This document shows positions 1 through 9,492 of a stretch of DNA of 64,000 nucleotides, piece by piece. The DNA lies in NCBI RefSeq assembly GCF_009828055.1, contig NZ_WTYB01000002.1, positions 1-64,000 on the forward strand. Reading direction: 5' to 3'. Under the pieces are notes generated by a model. The model saw nothing but the letters and a program-made list of their open reading frames with translations, searched no databases and was not told where the DNA came from. The DNA comes from Erythrobacter ramosus. GTDB lineage: Bacteria; Pseudomonadota; Alphaproteobacteria; Sphingomonadales; Sphingomonadaceae. Made by a program: the position numbers and the translations under genes. Numbering within the stretch: the first letter of the stretch is position 1; every line of letters begins with the position of its first letter.

Positions 1-1
1 C

Positions 2-2863
2 ACCTGCGGCCAGCCATGGCGCAGGAGGCAATCTTGCACTAACAATCAACACGGACCACTCAGTGGGGGCCGGTCAAATATCGCGCGTGGAACTGTCATT
101 GAGAATGCGATCGGTGGCGATCGTGACGATCAGATCATCGGCAACAGTGTCGCAAATTCGCTGGTCGGCAACGGGGGTAATGATAATCTCTTCGGTGGAG
201 GGGGCGACGACGTCCTATCTGGCGGCACCGGCGATGACGTCCTCGACGGTGGTCCTGGCAACGATACTGCTGTCTTCAATGTCAATTTCGCTGATGCCCA
301 GCTCACGCTGGAAGGCTCGGATATCTTCATTTCCAGCGCGGCGTTTGGCAAAGACCGGCTCATAGGTATCGAGAACCTGCGTTTCCTTGATGGCGATCGG
401 ACGGTTGCCTCGCTATTCGATGGCACCCCGCCCACGATCACAAGCTTCTCGCCGACCGACGGCGCAATCAATGTGGCGGTGGGCAGCAATGTTGTTGTCA
501 ACTTCTCCGAGGACATTCGGCGCGGCAGCGGCACGGTCGAGATCCGGAGTGGTTCTGCAACTGGCCCCGTGGTCGAGGCGTTCAATGTCGCCAGCAGCAG
601 CCGGATTGCGATCAGCGGATCAGTCCTGACCATCGATCCGACGAGCGCTCTGACGCAAGGCACCACCTATTTTGTGGTCATCAACCCCGGTGCTATCGAA
701 GACCTTGCGGGCAACGATTTTGCCGGGACCAGCGCCTATGACTTTGCCACGGTTCCGCCTGCGGACACCGCCGCGCCGCTTGCCACAAGCTTCTCGCCGA
801 CCGATGGCGCGGTCAATGTGGCGGTGGGCAGCAATGTTGTCGTCAGCTTCTCCGAGAACATTCGGCGCGGCAGCGGCACGGTCGAGATCCGGAGTGGTTC
901 TGCAACTGGTCCCGTGGTCGAGTCCTTCAATGTCGCCAGCAGCAGCCGGATTGCGATCAGCGGATCAGTCCTGACCATCGATCCGACGAGCGCTCTGGCG
1001 CAAGGCACCACCTATTTTGTGGTCATCAACCCCGGTGCAATCGAAGACCTTGCGGGCAACGATTTTGCCGGGACCAGCACCTATGACTTTGCCACGGTTC
1101 CGCCTGCGGATACCGCCGCGCCCACGGTCACAAGCTTCTCGCCGACCGATGGCGCGGTCAATGTGGCGGTTGGCAGCAATGTTGTCGTCAACTTCTCCGA
1201 GGACATTCGGCGCGGCAGCGGCACGGTCGAGATCCGGAGTGGTTCTGCAACTGGCCCCGTGGTCGAGGCGTTCAATGTCGCCAGCAGCAGCCGGATTGCG
1301 ATCAGCGGATCAGTCCTGACCATCGATCCGACGAGCGCTCTGACGCAAGGCACCACCTATTTTGTGGTCATCAACCCCGGTGCTATCGAAGACCTTGCGG
1401 GCAACGATTTTGCCGGGACCAGCACCTATGACTTTGCCACCGCCTTGCCCGAGAATCCTGACGAGCAGCCGGTCATCACCTCCAGCGGCGGTGGCGCGAA
1501 TTCGGCTGTTTCGGTTCTTGAAGGCCCCACCTCGGTTATCAGGGTTGAGGCGACCGACCCCAACAGCGATATCCTGACCTACTCGATCACAGGTGGGCGT
1601 GATGTCGGTTTCTTCACCATCAACCCGCTCACGGGTGCGCTTGCATTTATCGCAGCGCCGGACTTCGAGACGCCGGCCGATAGTGACCGCGACAATCGCT
1701 ACGAGGTGATCGTCACGGCCTTTGATGGGGTATTCGCTGATAGCCAGACGCTTAATGTCACGGTTGATGATCGCAGCGTGGCACCGCGGCTGATTGTGCC
1801 CGATGGCTTTGCCGGCGGGATCGGCGGGACCACAGCGCTGTTCGTAACCTCCGGCTTCCAGGATATCCGCATCATCGATGCGCCGGGCAACATTACGCTA
1901 AGCGGCGCTCCGGGCGGTGATGACATCATCCGCTTCGCTGGTGCTGCCGGCGCCTACACTATCACCCGTGTGGGCTCGCGGGTGGAAATTACCGACGGCG
2001 ATACACGGGTGAGCATTCCAGTTAGTCCGACGGGCATCAATGTCGTATTTGCGGATGGTCCGCGCACGCTGGCGATCGTGGAAGGCAACGTGCGGATTGG
2101 CAGCCAGGTGGTTAGCGGGACCGCAACCGCGATCACGTCACAGGCAGAGCCTGATCCCTTGCCTGACCTTGCTGATCCAGCGGTGCGTGGACGGCTAACC
2201 GTTGCCGAAGGTTCGCCGGTGATCATCGATGGAAATGTCGATGTGTTCGGCACCAGCTTTGATGCTGAGAGCCTGACCATAACCGGCGGCGACGTGGCGA
2301 TCCGCGGCGGCTTTACCGGCGGCGATGACATCATCAGCTTCACCGGACCGGCAAGCGACTTCACCGCAGTGCGCATTGGCAGTATCGTAATCATCGAAGG
2401 CGGTGATACGCGCGTCAGCATTCCGATAAGCCCTACCGGCACGCGCCTGTTGTTCGGTAGTGACGAGCGCCTGCTTAAGGTCGATACCAACAGCGGCACC
2501 ATCCTCATCGGAACGCAGGAGATCGGGGCGACGCCGCAGCCCTTGGCAACCAATTCGTCGTCCGACGCCGAAATCTCCTTCGCGTCCAAAATGCCGAACG
2601 AGGGCGAGCTTCTGGTCATCGCCCCCACATCTTCCCCTGAAATGCTGGCCTTGGCCGGCAACAACAGCACCAGCGAGACCGACTTATCTGTGCTTGCGGC
2701 CCAGCTGGCTGGGGCTGACCCGGCGATGGTTGAACTGTTCAGCCCGGAAGTGCCCGAGTGCATCCAGGGCAGCGTGTTCGATCCCGCGAGCATCCACAGC
2801 CCCCCGCCCGATTACATGCCCGCCGCTCTTGCGTTCGACAGCTTCAATCCCGGAGGGGGATAG
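2..2863 (+). CDS. RTX/serralysin-like secreted protein with Ig-like repeats (5' end outside window)
   Basis: The frame is open from the left edge to the stop at 2861-2863, so the start lies outside. About residues 25-95 resemble the serralysin C-terminal module: a NIARGTVIENAIGG segment followed by calcium-binding RTX nonapeptides (GNGGNDNLF, GGGGDDVLS, GGTGDDVLD). Then come three near-identical SbsA/Big_5 Ig-like domains (about residues 143-480), a cadherin-like domain (about 483-590) and two copies of a GDDII..F / DTRVSIP..SPTG module up to a C-terminus ending in FNPGGG. RTX repeats and no internal hydrophobic segment suggest type I secretion and a role as an extracellular protease or adhesin. 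No catalytic domain is visible here. Before position 65 the serralysin-like sequence continues in another frame (GNLALTINTDHSVG), which suggests a one-base frameshift in the G run at 65-69. Confidence 0.8.
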   Translation, partial: TCGQPWRRRQSCTNNQHGPLSGGRSNIARGTVIENAIGGDRDDQIIGNSVANSLVGNGGNDNLFGGGGDDVLSGGTGDDVLDGGPGNDTAVFNVNFADAQLTLEGSDIFISSAAFGKDRLIGIENLRFLDGDRTVASLFDGTPPTITSFSPTDGAINVAVGSNVVVNFSEDIRRGSGTVEIRSGSATGPVVEAFNVASSSRIAISGSVLTIDPTSALTQGTTYFVVINPGAIEDLAGNDFAGTSAYDFATVPPADTAAPLATSFSPTDGAVNVAVGSNVVVSFSENIRRGSGTVEIRSGSATGPVVESFNVASSSRIAISGSVLTIDPTSALAQGTTYFVVINPGAIEDLAGNDFAGTSTYDFATVPPADTAAPTVTSFSPTDGAVNVAVGSNVVVNFSEDIRRGSGTVEIRSGSATGPVVEAFNVASSSRIAISGSVLTIDPTSALTQGTTYFVVINPGAIEDLAGNDFAGTSTYDFATALPENPDEQPVITSSGGGANSAVSVLEGPTSVIRVEATDPNSDILTYSITGGRDVGFFTINPLTGALAFIAAPDFETPADSDRDNRYEVIVTAFDGVFADSQTLNVTVDDRSVAPRLIVPDGFAGGIGGTTALFVTSGFQDIRIIDAPGNITLSGAPGGDDIIRFAGAAGAYTITRVGSRVEITDGDTRVSIPVSPTGINVVFADGPRTLAIVEGNVRIGSQVVSGTATAITSQAEPDPLPDLADPAVRGRLTVAEGSPVIIDGNVDVFGTSFDAESLTITGGDVAIRGGFTGGDDIISFTGPASDFTAVRIGSIVIIEGGDTRVSIPISPTGTRLLFGSDERLLKVDTNSGTILIGTQEIGATPQPLATNSSSDAEISFASKMPNEGELLVIAPTSSPEMLALAGNNSTSETDLSVLAAQLAGADPAMVELFSPEVPECIQGSVFDPASIHSPPPDYMPAALAFDSFNPGGG
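428..1446 (+). repeat. Three tandem 345-bp coding repeats (Big_5 Ig-like domains)
   Basis: Units begin near 428, 773 and 1118 with an exact 345-bp (115-residue) period; the third is slightly short. Nucleotide identity is very high over whole units, including silent sites. Copies 1 and 3 share variants that copy 2 lacks (EDIRR against ENIRR, VVEAFN against VVESFN, SALTQG against SALAQG). This indicates recent duplication or gene conversion. Each unit encodes one SbsA-type Ig-like domain starting at TSFSPTDGA. Confidence 0.95.
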
Positions 2864-2967
2864 CCGAAACATCAAGACCCGGTTCTCAATTGTCTTGCTT
2901 CCAGCCTTCCGGACTCGGGAATGTGCGTTGGTATCAACAGGCCTGTCATTCTATGCGGCCTTTCGGT

Positions 2968-3090
2968 TTACCACCCACCTTCGGTCATAAGCGGGGGCGA
3001 GGCTCATTCCCGAAAGCGGCATAGCTGCTTCGGGCGGAATCGGACGGACAATTTGGTCTTCATGTATGACCGGGTCTGGGTCGATTGCTG
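2968..3090 (+). repeat. Dispersed intergenic hairpin repeat, copy 1 (in gap 2864-3207)
   Basis: The 344-bp gap contains a copy of a dispersed element. It has a conserved left part (CCACCCACC..CGGTCAT.AGC), a central hairpin (CCCGAAAGC / GCTGCTTCGGG with mispairs) and a tail (GCGGAATCGGACG..CAATTTGGTC) that matches the copy at 14667-14790. Shorter copies lie at 9369-9436, 13104-13170 and 19836-19904. An antisense reading frame through the element gives a spurious protein also visible in the 14.7-kb copy. Nothing else is recognised in the gap. Confidence 0.7.
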
Positions 3091-3207
3091 AAAGAAAGGT
3101 CTGGTCGACACAAGAGACAAAGCCGCCGTTCGGCTTTGGGGCCAAGCTGATCTGACGGAACGAATTGCAAAGCGCAGCTCATGCCAATCTGGTAGCCGAC
3201 TGATTTT

Positions 3208-4656
3208 CTATCGGGACGCCGCCACAGCGGTCTGCGCGGGCTTCATGAAACCAATATCGGCTGAGGCAAAGCGTCCTATATTGGGTGCAACCGAAGGCAG
3301 CTCGGAGGGCGCCACACCAAACCAAAGGCCCAGCGTCGCAGATAGCTCGTCGACCGAGGTGGCTGGCAGCAGTCTACCTTGTCCGACTTGGTCGTTGCTG
3401 GTGACTGAGACCTGCGGCGCACGTCCGTAGAACCGCCCCCCGCGCACGCCACCGCCGACGATGAAGTGGTGCGCGCCCCAGCCGTGATCGGAGCCATCGC
3501 CGTTTGAAGACAGGGTACGCCCGAAATCCGAGGCGGTGAAGGTCGTGACGTTTTCCGCGACGCCCAGCTCCACCGTTGCGCGGTAGAAGGAGTCAATCGC
3601 GGAATCGACCTGACCCAGCAGCCCGTCATGAGTGCCGATCAACCCATCGTGGTTGTCGAACCCGCCCAGCGAGACCAGGAACACTTGTCGCGTTACCCCT
3701 AGCCGCCCCCGGGCCGCGATCAGTTGCGCGACGACCCGAAGCTGGTCCGCTAGACGGTTGCCCGAACCGAAGCTGGTGTTCAGCGTCACGCCTCGCAGTG
3801 CATCATTGACGAAGGCGCCATACTGGATCGAACGATCGTTAAAGCGCGCATAGTCGGCCGCCATGACATTGCCCGAGCCACTGCGTAGCAGCGTGGAAAG
3901 CGCCTGCGAGGCGGCGGATGAATTGAACAGCCGGCCGTTCTGCAATGGGTTGTAAAGCGTCGCCCCGGTTGGCGACACCTGATAGGGGACTGCGGTCTGG
4001 CCACTCAGGAACACCGCGTTGCCCGTGGCATTGATCGCCGTGAACATCGCATTGGTGTTCGAGCTCAGTGCCAGATCGCCCATCCGGCCGCCCCACCCGG
4101 TGCGCGAGCCTTCAGGCTGCGAGCTTTGCCAGGTCGATTGCTGGTCATTGTGCGAAAACAGCTTGGCCGGACGTGGCACACTGCCCGCATCGTATTGCGC
4201 GCGGGTCAGCGGAGCGATCAACGGGCCGACATTGAGCAGCGGGGCCATTGCACCGGTATCGAACAGGGTCTTGAGCCGCGGCATGGTGGGGGCCAGCGCA
4301 TAGGTGATGTCGTCGGTGAGCCGCTGGTCGGAGGGGGCGGCGAGCACAGTATTGGCAAGCGCGTTGCGGCCGAGCGCAATGCCCGATGCGTCCTCTGACC
4401 CAGCGGTTCCCCGGATCGCGGCATAGCGCGAGTAATTGGTCGCATCGAAGGGGACTAGAGTGTTCCCGTGATCGTTGCCGCCGTAGAGAAACACGCAGAC
4501 CAGCGCCTTGTAGCCGCCGGTGCCGTTGAAGGCAGCCGCTTCGGCGAGGCCTGCAAGGTCGAGCGCGTAGGACGAGGCCGCCCCCATCATCGCCAGCTGG
4601 CCGGAGCGCCTGAGGAACGCCCGCCGCTCGATTTCAATGCTCTTACCGATGAACAT
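3208..4656 (-). CDS. DUF1501 family protein (TAT-exported)
   Basis: The 482-residue protein begins with a twin-arginine signal (RRAFLRRSGQLAMMGAA, about residues 12-28), which predicts export of a folded protein to the periplasm. The body has the DUF1501 pattern: LVCVFLYGGNDHGNTLVPFD near the N-terminus, LFSHNDQQSTWQSS in the middle, and ASDFGRTLSSNGDGSDHGWG followed by HHFIVGGGVRGG near the C-terminus. DUF1501 proteins are alkaline-phosphatase/sulfatase-fold proteins without an established substrate. The start lies 18 bp after the DUF1800 stop, so the two form an operon, the usual arrangement for these families. Confidence 0.9.
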   Translation of the reverse strand: MFIGKSIEIERRAFLRRSGQLAMMGAASSYALDLAGLAEAAAFNGTGGYKALVCVFLYGGNDHGNTLVPFDATNYSRYAAIRGTAGSEDASGIALGRNALANTVLAAPSDQRLTDDITYALAPTMPRLKTLFDTGAMAPLLNVGPLIAPLTRAQYDAGSVPRPAKLFSHNDQQSTWQSSQPEGSRTGWGGRMGDLALSSNTNAMFTAINATGNAVFLSGQTAVPYQVSPTGATLYNPLQNGRLFNSSAASQALSTLLRSGSGNVMAADYARFNDRSIQYGAFVNDALRGVTLNTSFGSGNRLADQLRVVAQLIAARGRLGVTRQVFLVSLGGFDNHDGLIGTHDGLLGQVDSAIDSFYRATVELGVAENVTTFTASDFGRTLSSNGDGSDHGWGAHHFIVGGGVRGGRFYGRAPQVSVTSNDQVGQGRLLPATSVDELSATLGLWFGVAPSELPSVAPNIGRFASADIGFMKPAQTAVAASR

Positions 4657-4674
4657 GTCCGCGTCCCCCGAAGC

Positions 4675-6537
4675 TTACTTCTGAATCAGATAATCGGTGG
4701 ATGCGAGGATCAGCAGGGCGCCGATCTGCACGCGCCGCAGCCGGTCGGCGTTGGTCGAGCTGGCGGTCAGCGCCACGTCCTCCATTGCTGTGCGGATCGT
4801 GTCGCGCACGCTCTGGCTGAGCTGCCGGCCGGTCAGCAGCAGATCAAGCCGGTCGATCAGCGCGGTGCTGTCCTGCGCAATCGCGACCTCAGCCGCAAAG
4901 TCGAGCGCGATGTCGGCGACCGGCGTCCGCCCGCCGGTGATCGCACGTTCGAGGAAATTGACATAGCCCGCCACCGAGGTCTCGTTGACCAGTTGGAATT
5001 CGGGCGCAAGCAGGCCGCGATTGGCAATTTCGGTGTTTGCAGGGAAGTAGCCTGGGCGGAAGAAGTTGAACACCGAGGGCGATCGCAACGGGCTTTGCCC
5101 CAACGCGCTGGCCTGATCGCTAAGATCGCCGATCAGCCAATTGCCGCTATTCGAACGCGCGCCGAAGGTTCTTGCAAGCTGCACATAACGTAGCACCGGT
5201 TCGCGCAGCTTGCCGAAATTAGGATTGGCCACATTGGCGGGATCGAGCGCCTCTGTGTCGGTAAGGATTGCCTTGAACACGGCGCCAAGATCCCCGCGTC
5301 GACCTTGACCGTTATTGGCAAAGATCGCGGCGACGCGGCCGACATAGGCCGGCGAAGGATTGCTCGTCACCAGCCGTTGGATCATCTGGCGGGCGAAGAA
5401 CGGCCCGACATTGGGGTGGTTGAAAAGATGATCGAGCGCGCGCCGCAGACTTTCGGCCGCCCCGGTGCCGGCCGGGATGGTCATACCAAGGAAGGTCTTC
5501 GCTTCGGGCGAATGGAAACCGGTGGTGCGCGCGGGAACCCAGCGGGCCGGATCGGCGGTCATTGGCCGGCGGGTGTATTCGGCATCCGGGATCTGGCGCG
5601 TGCCGCCGACTTCGGGCGTGAAGGCGAGCCCGGCAAGGTCGAAGTCATAACCGGTGAACACCTTGGCGAGCCCGGTCACGTCTTCGCTGGTGTAGGATTC
5701 GACCGGACTGCCGTTCACCAGCCGGTTGGTGCCGTCGGCGTTCAGTTCGAACAGCCCGATCGTGAACAGCTGCATGACCTCGCGCGCGTAATTCTCGTCG
5801 GGCACCCGGCCGGTGCGGGGATCGGCGGCGCGGTTGCCGCGGGTGTTAAGAAACACGCCCATCGCGGGGTTCAGGGTAATGTCCTGCAACAGCTCGCGGA
5901 AATTGCCGAAGGCTTGGCGGTTGAGGATATCCCAGTATTCGCCGATCGCCGGCCCGCGCCAGGTGAGGTTGATGCCGGAGAGCGACGCTACGAAGAACTC
6001 CGACAGGGCGAACGCGATCCGCTTGCGCACGGGATTGCCGCCCGAAAGCAGCTGCGACCAGATCATGTAATCGCCGATGATCGCGGAGTTGTAAAAGCGG
6101 TTGGCATCGACGCGGTCGAGGCCACGGTCGGCAAAATAGCCGCGCGCGGTTTGGGCGTTGGCGGCGGCGAACTGGCGATCAAGCCACGGCTCGTATCCTT
6201 CGCTGCGCAGTTCGGCGATAGCCCCGGTCGAGGCGGAAAGCGAAGCCTTCAGGAGAAACCCTGCCGCTTCGGCATCGGTCTGGGGCTTGCGCACGGTGGC
6301 AACCGGCGGGCCGCCGCCGCCTGTGGTGCCACCGCCACCGCTGCCCCCTCCGCCGCAAGCCGCGACGGCCAGCGCAAGCGTGCTTACGGCTACTTCCCGA
6401 GTATCTCGGCCACCAAGCGTCTGAGCCTCAGGCGGGGCAGAGAGCGCAGCGGGACCACACTCCAGCTGCGCTGGCCGGGGCACTTGCCCTGTTTCGTCGC
6501 GCGGCATGGCATTCTTGTCATCACCCGGAAGAAACAT
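4675..6537 (-). CDS. DUF1800 family protein (putative lipoprotein)
   Basis: The 620-residue protein matches DUF1800 over most of its length: YFADRGLDRVDANRFYNSAIIGD, MVWS-like LLSGGNPVRKRIAF, NYAREVMQLFTIGL, FTGYDF, HSPEAKTFLG and a C-terminal RPGYFPANTEI..LLAPEF segment. The N-terminus is long (about 50 residues) before a hydrophobic stretch ending in LAVAAC and a Gly/Ser-rich linker, compatible with a lipobox; the exact start is therefore uncertain. It is the first gene of a two-gene operon with the DUF1501 gene. Function is unknown; the pair is thought to act in the periplasm or outer membrane. Confidence 0.85.
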   Translation of the reverse strand: MFLPGDDKNAMPRDETGQVPRPAQLECGPAALSAPPEAQTLGGRDTREVAVSTLALAVAACGGGGSGGGGTTGGGGPPVATVRKPQTDAEAAGFLLKASLSASTGAIAELRSEGYEPWLDRQFAAANAQTARGYFADRGLDRVDANRFYNSAIIGDYMIWSQLLSGGNPVRKRIAFALSEFFVASLSGINLTWRGPAIGEYWDILNRQAFGNFRELLQDITLNPAMGVFLNTRGNRAADPRTGRVPDENYAREVMQLFTIGLFELNADGTNRLVNGSPVESYTSEDVTGLAKVFTGYDFDLAGLAFTPEVGGTRQIPDAEYTRRPMTADPARWVPARTTGFHSPEAKTFLGMTIPAGTGAAESLRRALDHLFNHPNVGPFFARQMIQRLVTSNPSPAYVGRVAAIFANNGQGRRGDLGAVFKAILTDTEALDPANVANPNFGKLREPVLRYVQLARTFGARSNSGNWLIGDLSDQASALGQSPLRSPSVFNFFRPGYFPANTEIANRGLLAPEFQLVNETSVAGYVNFLERAITGGRTPVADIALDFAAEVAIAQDSTALIDRLDLLLTGRQLSQSVRDTIRTAMEDVALTASSTNADRLRRVQIGALLILASTDYLIQK

Positions 6538-7053
6538 TCGAGCGCCCCCTCAATTCCTAGACGTACGAAGGTTAGAAAACCCTTCGTCAAACTCCAGTTA
6601 AATCTGCATCGGACAAAAAAGCGCCAGAGCGGACTTGCGGACGTCGGACTCCGAGACGTCCTAGCCACCGACGTCCAGGCCATGCTGTCAACCGGTTCCG
6701 GCTGACCCATTTGAGGAGCGGCACGGCGGCTTTAGGGGGAACCACACGATCATTTTGATGGAAGCCAACGATCGACTCTGGGGCGGCAGCCGACACGGTC
6801 TGCTCGGGCTCCGAATGGCGGCTATTTGAGGTCCGTTTCCCAAAACCCGACATTCAAGAAGCGACCCCAGAGCTGACGTTTGGACACAGGATAACGATGC
6901 GGCCGTAAGCCAAGTAGGTTTCGCGCCTCACGGGAGCGATTGGATATCTGATCCAGACCTGCCTTGCGCATTCTTCCTGCTGCCGATCTTGGCGCCCGCC
7001 GTTGACGAGGCAGACCCATTCTGATCCAAATCCAGAAGAAGGGGGAAATAGTT
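6538..7053. other. Intergenic region between divergent genes; possible decayed repeat
   Basis: This 516-bp gap separates the divergent DUF1800 and Sel1-trypsin genes and should hold both promoters. No gene is recognised. Around 6706-6860 there are pieces reminiscent of the dispersed intergenic repeats (a GGCACGGCGGCTTTAGGGG core and a GGTCCGTTTCCCAAAA piece), but similarity is too weak for a firm copy. A ribosome-binding site (AGAAGGGGGAAAT) lies just before 7054. Confidence 0.4.
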
Positions 7054-9354
7054 ATGTGGCGATTGAAATGGGAACCAATCCGACGGCTCTTGCCGCTGGT
7101 TTTGATGCTGTGCACGCCACATTTTGCCCTGGGCCAAGAGTTCAGCGGGGAAGCGCACTCAGAACAGATTAGTGCCGATGGCGATGAAGAAGATGAGCGC
7201 AGCCAAGCTTACGCCGCCAGCTTTGCCCAAAGCCTGAACAAGCGTGAGCGATCGGAATGGATCAATCTCAAGACCTATAGCGACGAGGAATGGGAGCGCG
7301 CCGAACACGCGGTCGCAGCAAATCTGGCAGCGTGTGACAAAGGCGATGCGCGGGCCTGCAAGACGGCTGGCGATGCCTACGTTTCCGGTGATGGCGTTTG
7401 GCCCGTGCCAGCGATAGCCTATATTCTTTACAAAGAGGCATGCGATGCCGGCGAGGGGGTCGGGTGCCGGGCCTATATCGAGTTGACCGAAACGGGCTAT
7501 GGCTACCCTGACGGGGATCGAGAAGATGAAGCCGGCTTGATCGAAAGGGCCTGTGACCTCGGCGATCTGGTCGCATGCGACCGATACGCCAACGAATTGC
7601 AGGGACAGGATCTAGCCCGTTCGGATGCCATTCTTGAGAAGGCTTGCACGGCTGGAGGTGAGGAGGCTTGCCTAAGTCTCGGAGCGCGCCTTCTTGCAAT
7701 CGGGCAGCCTGAAGACAATCAGCGCGCGGCTGAAATGTGGGACGCCATGTGCCGCAAATCGGTCGTGTCGGCCTGTCAGGCTATGGTCTTGCTGGCGAAA
7801 AACAAACCAGAGCCCGACGAAGCGCGAGCCGCCCAATACCAGCATTTGTCGTGCTATCTCGAAAGTGCCCCGGAATGCGTGAATATGGGCGATCGCGCCT
7901 ATCGCGGAAACGGTGTCGCCGAGAACCGGGATCTTGCCATGGCCTATTATGACAAGGCTTGTCAGATCGATCCCGGATATTGCGAGATCTCCGCAACGCT
8001 TCGTTCCATCCCTGTGTTGCGAAACGCCTGCACACCGGATGATGCGCAAGCATGCACAAGCCTTGGCCGAGCCTTGTCTTACTCGCTCTCGCCGGAATTT
8101 GACCGTGAAACCGCCTTGGCATTGCTGCAATCGGGCTGCCGCCAAGGATTGGGCGACGCCTGCCTCGACGCGGTCGAAATCATCCGCAGGAACTACATAT
8201 GGAACGATCTGGCGCGATCAGCGCCGATCAGTGAAATGCTCGAACGCGGCTGCGAGGCCGACAATCTGGATGCCTGCTTCAAACTCGCGGACGCGCTCGA
8301 GCTGGGCGAGCTTGGGACGACCAATGTCGAACGTTCAGCCGATCTGTTCAACCGCTTGTGCGACGCGGGATCTCTCGAAGCATGCGATCGGGCAAGCAAG
8401 TATGCCGGGTCTGCCCCCGGAGACCTTCCCGCGCCGATGCCCGAAATGCAGACATCGCGGTGGTCTTTCGAGACAGAGATTTGCTTAACACAGAACGAAA
8501 TCTTCCGCGGGAAGACGTACTCGCATGAAAACTGCCCGCGGACCGAAAAGGGCATCCGTAGCAACCGGGCACTGCGCGATGAGGCGCCTTGGCAAGCGCT
8601 GCTCTGGCGACCCGAAATCCTCAACGGCATTCGTCTGGGCGTGACCCAGCGGGTGGCGTGTGGCGGCACGCTTATTAAAACGGGGTGGGTGCTGACAGCG
8701 GCGCATTGCCTGACCGACAACGAAACCAATGTTCGCACGGGAGGCCACCGGATCAGGCTGGGCGTTTTCAATCCGCAAGTTGACGAGGGGATCAGCTATC
8801 CGATCCTGCGTACCATCCCCCATCCGCAGTATGATGCATCAGAAAACTACGTCTTCGACATCGCCTTGATCCAGTACGATCCGCGCGCTGGCCGTGTCGG
8901 CCGTTCAAGCGACGCGGACAGCGTGCGCAGGAGGAATGCGATTAGCCCGGTCACTCTTGATCCCCTTGAAGTCGGCCAGCGCAAGATCGTCACTGGGATG
9001 CCGGCATATTCCTATGGTTGGGGTTGGACGGAGACTGAAAAAAGCAAGTCGAGCAATTATCTCCAGATCGTGACGATGGAGATGAAAAGCGAAACAGCTT
9101 GCACCGCGCAGACCAAATTCGTGAATGCAATGGGCGATGCCGCCTTGTGTGTTGGCGGCAAGAATGGCGCACAGATGTGCTACGGCGATAGCGGCGGCCC
9201 GCTGGTCTTGTATGGCAACCGCGGCGCGCGGGCGATCTTGATCGGCGTTGTCAGCGCCGGCAAGCAATGCGGCGCAACCGGCCTGCCGAGCCAGTATACC
9301 CGCGTCGCAAAAGTCAAAAGCTGGATCAAGAAATACGTCAAAGGCATTCCTTAG
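7054..9354 (+). CDS. Secreted Sel1-repeat / trypsin-like serine protease fusion
   Basis: The 766-residue product has a signal peptide (about 1-27, ending near FALGQE). Residues about 75-450 are a run of Sel1-like helical repeats, each with a Cys pair (for example ACDKGDARAC, ACDAGEGVGC, ACDLGDLVAC, GCEADNLDAC), as in Helicobacter Hcp proteins; the cysteines probably form disulfides in the periplasm or outside. Residues about 505-766 are an S1 peptidase with the full triad: His551 in LTAAHC, Asp602 in FDIAL, Ser713 in YGDSGGP. A GGGGG-containing ribosome-binding site precedes the ATG. It stands alone between two repeat-containing gaps. Substrate is unknown; the repeats probably mediate protein binding. 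Confidence 0.88.
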   Translation: MWRLKWEPIRRLLPLVLMLCTPHFALGQEFSGEAHSEQISADGDEEDERSQAYAASFAQSLNKRERSEWINLKTYSDEEWERAEHAVAANLAACDKGDARACKTAGDAYVSGDGVWPVPAIAYILYKEACDAGEGVGCRAYIELTETGYGYPDGDREDEAGLIERACDLGDLVACDRYANELQGQDLARSDAILEKACTAGGEEACLSLGARLLAIGQPEDNQRAAEMWDAMCRKSVVSACQAMVLLAKNKPEPDEARAAQYQHLSCYLESAPECVNMGDRAYRGNGVAENRDLAMAYYDKACQIDPGYCEISATLRSIPVLRNACTPDDAQACTSLGRALSYSLSPEFDRETALALLQSGCRQGLGDACLDAVEIIRRNYIWNDLARSAPISEMLERGCEADNLDACFKLADALELGELGTTNVERSADLFNRLCDAGSLEACDRASKYAGSAPGDLPAPMPEMQTSRWSFETEICLTQNEIFRGKTYSHENCPRTEKGIRSNRALRDEAPWQALLWRPEILNGIRLGVTQRVACGGTLIKTGWVLTAAHCLTDNETNVRTGGHRIRLGVFNPQVDEGISYPILRTIPHPQYDASENYVFDIALIQYDPRAGRVGRSSDADSVRRRNAISPVTLDPLEVGQRKIVTGMPAYSYGWGWTETEKSKSSNYLQIVTMEMKSETACTAQTKFVNAMGDAALCVGGKNGAQMCYGDSGGPLVLYGNRGARAILIGVVSAGKQCGATGLPSQYTRVAKVKSWIKKYVKGIP

Positions 9355-9368
9355 GTCAGTTTGTCCGC

Positions 9369-9436
9369 TCCCCAACCAGCTCCGGTCATGAGCGGGATCG
9401 AAGCGCGGTCCCGAAAGCCGCATGGCGGCTTTCCCG
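9369..9436 (+). repeat. Dispersed intergenic hairpin repeat, short copy 2
   Basis: It contains the family core GGTCATGAGCGGG followed by a perfect hairpin: GAAAGCCGC, loop ATG, GCGGCTTTC. It lies between the convergent Sel1-trypsin gene (stop 9354) and the TPR gene (stop 9493), where it could also act as a bidirectional terminator, although no T tract follows. Confidence 0.6.
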
Positions 9437-9492
9437 TAGACAGCATACCACTTGCCTTTCAGACAGCGGCACGAGTCCGACCATGCGCAGGA

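Noticed and set aside
428..1446. Tandem repeats considered as a CRISPR array or mobile element
   Set aside because: The units are in-frame coding Ig-like domains without spacers or a transposase.
5305..6705. Long open frame antisense to the DUF1800 gene
   Set aside because: The opposite strand encodes a clear family protein; GC-rich codon use keeps the antisense open, and the product has low-complexity Gly/Arg/His composition with no domain.
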